From assembly GCA_005223375.1 (NCBI GenBank), contig RXOD01004573.1, positions 1 to 20,296 on the forward strand: a stretch of DNA of 20,296 nt, written 5' to 3'. This DNA is from Amoebophrya sp. AT5.2. Its lineage: Eukaryota > Sar > Dinophyceae > Syndiniales > Amoebophryaceae. The translations under genes were made by a program, and so were the position numbers. Under the pieces are notes generated by a model. That model searched no databases, had not been told where the DNA came from, and worked only from the letters and a program-made list of their open reading frames with translations. Shown here piece by piece: positions 16,698 through 20,296 of this stretch. Every line of letters begins with the position of its first letter. The first letter of the stretch is position 1.

Positions 16698-18333
16698 ATG
16701 GCGATCGGGGGCACGATGATGACTTGTCTGAATTGCGGGGGGCGCGGGCACATGGCTGTCGAGTGTCCGTCTGCCAAGCAGTGCGACTGCTGCGCGAGCA
16801 CCGAGCATCTGAAGGCCGACTGCCCCAACGTGGACAAAGTGTGTGACTTGTGCGGCAAGCGCGGGCACCTGAAGATTAAGTGCAGACAGTTCCTCGAGAG
16901 CGGAGGCAAGAAGGGCGGCGTGACGAAAGGAAACGGTAAGAAAGGCTCGTCGTCCTGGAGCAGACGAGAGGACGACGACTACTACGGACGGGGTCGCGGT
17001 GGGGGCCGGGATAGAAGTAGGAGCCGCTCCAGAGGAAGAAAAGGAAAGGCAAAGGGCGGGAAACAAGGTACAAACATGGACGTTAACCGTTTTCGACCAG
17101 TTCTTTCTCGGACCGTTGGAAACATGCTGGGAACCACTAGCTACTATGTGTGTGTTCTTTCATGTTGTTTAACGTTTCGAAAATAAACTTTTCATCAATT
17201 ATGAATGTGTGCATGTCGTGCTGCCTCCATCAAGGTATAATAGTGTCAACAGTGTCTTACCTGTTCCTGGTGCTCGCTTCTATACGAGGTCGTCGAGGAC
17301 GACTGCCACTGCGAGCAATATCTCTATCAATGAATACGTACAGTCTCCTGGCTCTGGTGCCTCTGATGTTATTGCTTCGCAACTAGTAACATAAACATAT
17401 CAATTGCTAAACGCCCCCTACGCCATCAATCTATCACTTCTACCACCAGGAGGCAAGGATCGGTGGGAGGAGGAGCGCGAATCCAGGTGGGGTGGCGATG
17501 GCGGGCCGAAGTGGAATTTGGTACTTCAGGATTACGGAGCACGAACTCATCTTGTTCTAGCCGCAAGGAGCCTTTGGCTTCGCTTGCTCCTACGGCAGCG
17601 ACGACCGGCAATAACCAGGTCCGGCGCCATCAAAACCCATGATGTTTGTTAACAGTAACAGCTAGCAGCCCCTCTGCGATGCGTTTTGCAGACCATGCCC
17701 GCAAAGCAGGAAAGGCGAAAGTCACAGCGGCCATCGTCCGCAAGGAGATCAGTGCAGGAGAAACTAACAGAAGCCCCAAGCGCCAATGTAGAAGCCCCAC
17801 AGCCCGCAGCCCGCAGCCGCACCCGCAGTTTCTCGCCAATGTAGAAGCACCGCGATACATGTGTTACGCGGCCCCTGCTACAACCGGTCGGTGTTGGAGC
17901 AAGATCAAACGCAACCAGCACTGGTTGTGCGTGATGTTTGAAAATAAAGGCGCCGGAACGCCCACGCGCCGGCTCCGCCCACCCAGTCTGCCGAAAGATG
18001 AACGCCCATGCCCAGCAACTCACTACGCGAAGGCCCCGCTGCCCTTGCCGTTCGGCGTTGCTGCGGCCTGGAGCCACCGTGCGCGCGCCCGCCGCCCAAA
18101 AAAATACTCTGTTTTGCAGAACCAGAAGAAGAAGTGACTTCCATCGGAATCGCAACAAGGTGTGCCGAAACTGCGGAAGAACGGGGCACGACGGCGCCCA
18201 GTGCCGCGAGAAGAAGGAATGCTACAGATGCGGAGACTGGGATCACGTCGCGGCCGACTGCCCAGCGCGCTACAAGAAGTGCGACATCTGCGGAAAGGTT
18301 GGCCACCTCAAAAACAAGTGCGATCAAGCGTGA
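16698..18333 (+). CDS. Six-CCHC zinc-knuckle protein, four exons (CNBP-like)
   Basis: Exons 16698-17067, 17450-17520, 17692-17840 and 18120-18333 join with matching phases (1, 0, 2) and no stop, giving 267 residues. Each knuckle fits C-x2-C-x4-H-x4-C. The first three start at Cys10, Cys29 and Cys49 (CLNCGGRGHMAVEC, CDCCASTEHLKADC, CDLCGKRGHLKIKC); the last three at Cys212, Cys231 and Cys251 (CRNCGRTGHDGAQC, CYRCGDWDHVAADC, CDICGKVGHLKNKC). Between them lies a basic, Gly/Arg/Ser-rich linker (GRGRGGGRDRSRSRSRGRKG, then exon-2 GGKDRWEEERESRWGGDGG and exon-3 RSRTRSFSP). Retroviral-type knuckles with RGG/RS tails bind single-stranded RNA or DNA, so a role in RNA processing or translation is likely but inferred. 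If introns 1 and 2 are not real, the alternative is two neighbouring three-knuckle genes (start at 16698, and ATG at 17695 with intron 3 only). Confidence 0.75.
17068..17449 (+). other. Intron 1 of zinc-knuckle gene, GT-AG, 382 bases
   Basis: Donor AAACAAG|GTACAAAC, acceptor CACTTCTACCACCAG|GAGGC, phase 1. Without removal the frame ends at 17186 in hydrophobic, non-conserved sequence. With removal, the Gly/Arg-rich composition continues in exon 2. Confidence 0.65.
17521..17691 (+). other. Intron 2 of zinc-knuckle gene, GT-AG, 171 bases
   Basis: Donor GGAATTTG|GTACTTCAGG, acceptor TGCGTTTTGCAG|ACCATG, phase 0. It contains an imperfect stem, GCCG..AGGAGC at 17560-17571 with GCTCCT.CGGC at 17586-17596. 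Confidence 0.6.
17841..18119 (+). other. Intron 3 of zinc-knuckle gene, GT-AG, 279 bases
   Basis: Donor TCTCGCCAAT|GTAGAAGC, acceptor TACTCTGTTTTGCAG|AACC, phase 2. The acceptor shares GTTTTGCAGA with intron 2. It contains a strong hairpin, ACGCAACCAG at 17909-17918 against CTGGTTGTGCGT at 17921-17932, with a 2-base bulge. Confidence 0.75.
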
Positions 18334-19740
18334 ACGGCGCGAGTAACTCTACTAATAATTTCATTGGTTCCGGTTCGCGCGACCGACGGGCACGCATGCT
18401 CGAGGTGAGAACCTGGCGGAGGGACGACACACAAAAATCAAAATGTAGCTCTCCTGTATGTGGTCTATGTTTTCTTTATTGATGTGTCGGACAAGGTGGA
18501 GTGTTGAAGAACAAGATCCCAAGACGAGCTGGCCTTGGAGCTGCGGCTGCTGCTGCTCTGTGTAGCAAAAAAGACAAACTGGCACAACTGCAACAGCTCC
18601 AGCTGGTTTTCGTTTTATTCGAAATCACCCATTCGTCCCTGAAATTATCGGGCAGGAAACTGAAAGTTAGACCAAGGTACGAACAAAATAAATGTAAATG
18701 AACGTGTCTGCTATTTGAGCAGATTTAGCGCAAGCACCCGAGAAAGCCGCCCGGAAGAATTTGATTTGTGCGCCAGGAGCACCACCACTGTTCCGAGTTC
18801 CGAAATTGTTTTCCAATCCGACGTACGCAATGGATTATTTGCTTGATTGATTGTTCGGAATCGACGATCCTGTCTTCATCTGAAACCTAGTGTGCAGCAC
18901 TTGTGCGTGTTTATATTAATTGAGTTAGATTGATTGCGTTTATCTTTATATCCCACTCGCTCGTGCTCGATGCAATCATGATCCCTTGTCTTTCTCGCCG
19001 AGAATGCGTCAGAGAAGCTGAAGCAGAAGCTCGTCGCTTCACTAGAACACCTCTCGTGCTCGTGCTCCTCGTACTGATTTCGAGAGAGAATGGCGAGAGG
19101 AGCGTGCGTGCCATTGCCAAAAATCATCGACGTTGGCGAAGAACATCTTCTTTCTGAGTGCAAGCGAGACAGCTCCGCACCACGTTCCGTCGTGATTCCG
19201 ATTCGTCCTGGTCCTAGGGGTAAATAGTATTCTTGGTACCACAACTGCTGCTTTAGACTGAGTGTAAAACTAAACTAACAGTCGCTACGCAGGTGACGAG
19301 AAAGATTAATATGAAGCGCAAAGTAGAGCGAAAATGGTTAGAAATAGGATGAGCCTGCAGCAGCCGCGCTGAGATACTTCTGAACGTGCATCAGCATCGA
19401 CTTGGCAGCCGTGCAGTCGAAAGCGCTGCGGCTTAACGTCAACGGCAATACGGCGCGTCCTCGTGGTCCTCGTCTCGCGCATAACCGCGGCGCGATAGTG
19501 CGCAGACACGGTCACAGAAAAACGAAGCCTTTACCTGAGGGTGACGAGAACGAACCGTCCCCGCCAGGAGCAGCGTGCTCGTCGAGGGCCGTGTCGGTCG
19601 ACCTCCGACCACGATCGCCCTTGAATAAAGAACAGCCGCGTCTCGCCAGCCCTACTGCTACTCCAATAACAATTCAAACTCCAAAGGTTTGAAGTAGAGT
19701 ACGAGAGTTCGAACTCGAAGATTGATTCATTATAGCGAGG
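18334..19740. other. Spacer with possible exons of an unresolved gene
   Basis: About 1.4 kb, AT-rich on the left. Two stretches read like protein. The first is 18729-18822, after a TTTAG acceptor and before GTACGC, with two competing frames. The second is a frame ending at 19692 (SPLNKEQPRLASPTATPITI near its end) with about 62% G/C third positions and no ATG at its left end; it could be a terminal exon. I cannot link them confidently. The minus-strand frame at 18876-19244 is not convincing. CATTATAG|CGAGG lies just before the next ATG. Confidence 0.4.
19416..19692 (+). CDS. Possible terminal exon of an unresolved gene
   Basis: A frame with no start codon that follows GTGCAG at 19410-19415 and stops at TGA 19692. 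The product is Arg/Pro/Ser-rich and probably disordered (ARPRGPRLAHNRGAIVRR, then DLRPRSPLNKEQPRLASPT). It ends 48 bases before the next ATG, so it would be very close to the next gene. Coding bias is moderate and no family is recognised. Confidence 0.22.
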
Positions 19741-20205
19741 ATGGCGTCTCCCGGGCCCACGACAGCGCGGAACACCACCGCGGGCAACTCGCCCACCTCC
19801 ACCGAGGGCAACGACTTTACGGAGGTGGACGGGCGGGAGCAGTACTACGTGAAGAAGGAGGCCGAGTTCAACGCGGTGGCGGACCTGTTGAAGCCCGTGC
19901 AGAAGGGCTTCCGCGACAACAAGTCTTCCATGCACAACAGCTCGCACACCGCGCACGCGGTGAAGGGCACGGTCGCGATCGCGCAGCCGAAGCTCGAAAT
20001 TAAGTTCGACAAGTTCGATAAGGCGGCGCTCTTCCTGAACGAACAACCGAAGCGGGTGCTCGCGGGCGGAGAAAACATGCGGCTGGAAATCAAAAAACTA
20101 AAATTCGAAATCGTAAACCTAAAAGACGACATCGGGGAACTGGAAAAAGAAAGAAACGGACTCAGCGAAGAAAACCAATACCTAAAACAAGAACTCACGG
20201 CGCAG
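19741..20205 (+). CDS. Coiled-coil protein, first exon, 3'-partial
   Basis: Start context GCGAGGATGGCG. Exon 1 encodes 155 residues and ends in phase 0 at GCGCAG|GTACTT; the rest is outside the window. Residues 1-30 are Thr/Ser/Gly-rich and disordered. A helical middle follows (KKEAEFNAVADLLKPVQKGF and on). Residues about 118-155 form a strong coiled coil (MRLEIKKLKFEIVNLKDDIG, then EKERNGLSEENQYLKQELTA), with an Asn/Leu/Ile heptad pattern. No family recognised; a cytoskeletal, basal-body or tethering protein would fit. The frame formally continues to 20250, but those residues (VLILLLLQKYFF) come from AT-rich intron-like sequence. Third positions are strongly G/C up to about 20090, then AT-richer. 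Confidence 0.8.
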
Positions 20206-20296
20206 GTACTTATACTTCTTCTGTTGCAAAAATATTTTTTCATTCACTAGCATCGCCCCCGTCAATCAAGTTGTTACATAGATCCGACTGGATTGC
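20206..20296 (+). other. Start of an intron running off the window
   Basis: The donor is GCGCAG|GTACTTATAC, followed by AT-rich, pyrimidine-rich sequence to the right edge. No acceptor is visible in the window. Confidence 0.7.

Noticed and set aside
19698..19722. AGTTCGAACTCG resembling a tRNA T-arm
   Set aside because: No acceptor stem, anticodon arm or D-arm can be folded around it.
19531..20046. Minus-strand frame of 171 codons
   Set aside because: Lies opposite the last coiled-coil gene, whose plus-strand start, coding bias and donor are convincing.

Overview
The window looks like nuclear DNA from a unicellular eukaryote. Supported genes have GT-AG introns whose phases fit, coding sequence is GC-rich with GC-rich third positions, spacers and introns are AT-richer with pyrimidine tracts, and there are no bacterial ribosome-binding sites or operons. 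Every supported gene is on the + strand, spaced a few hundred to about 1,800 bases apart. Co-directional, compact, intron-containing genes suggest an alveolate of the dinoflagellate lineage, perhaps a compact-genome parasitic form; this is inference from layout, not a marker gene. No tRNA, rRNA, CRISPR array, transposase or phage gene was seen.

Layout, left to right: (1) the 3' part of an unidentified gene (2-850). (2) A large gene at about 1698-4420, whose last third resembles the CmcJ/AsaB-type 2-oxoglutarate/Fe(II) oxygenase family. It has one clear intron and an apparent one-base frame break near 2398-2402. (3) A bifunctional riboflavin-biosynthesis deaminase/reductase (RibD type, 5982-7787) with both active sites and a likely stop-free 72-base intron. 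(4) A small coiled-coil protein (8155-8487). (5) A two-exon unknown gene (9118-10210). (6) A Ser/Thr/Pro-rich disordered protein (10502-12272). (7) A small basic ORF (12433-12660, weak). (8) A probable secreted protein of about eleven helical repeats, DUF4116-like (14113-15630). (9) A four-exon gene for a six-zinc-knuckle RNA-binding-type protein (16698-18333), reconstructed here by splice phase. (10) The first exon of a coiled-coil protein running off the right edge (19741 onward).

The genes do not form an obvious pathway. RibD is the only clear metabolic enzyme, the zinc-knuckle protein probably binds RNA or single-stranded DNA, and the rest are structural or unknown. The most distinctive signal is in the splice sites: four of eight inferred introns (one of them putative) begin GTACTT rather than the usual GTRAGT. 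The zinc-knuckle gene also carries two copies of a three-knuckle module with identical spacing, separated by Arg/Ser/Gly-rich exons.
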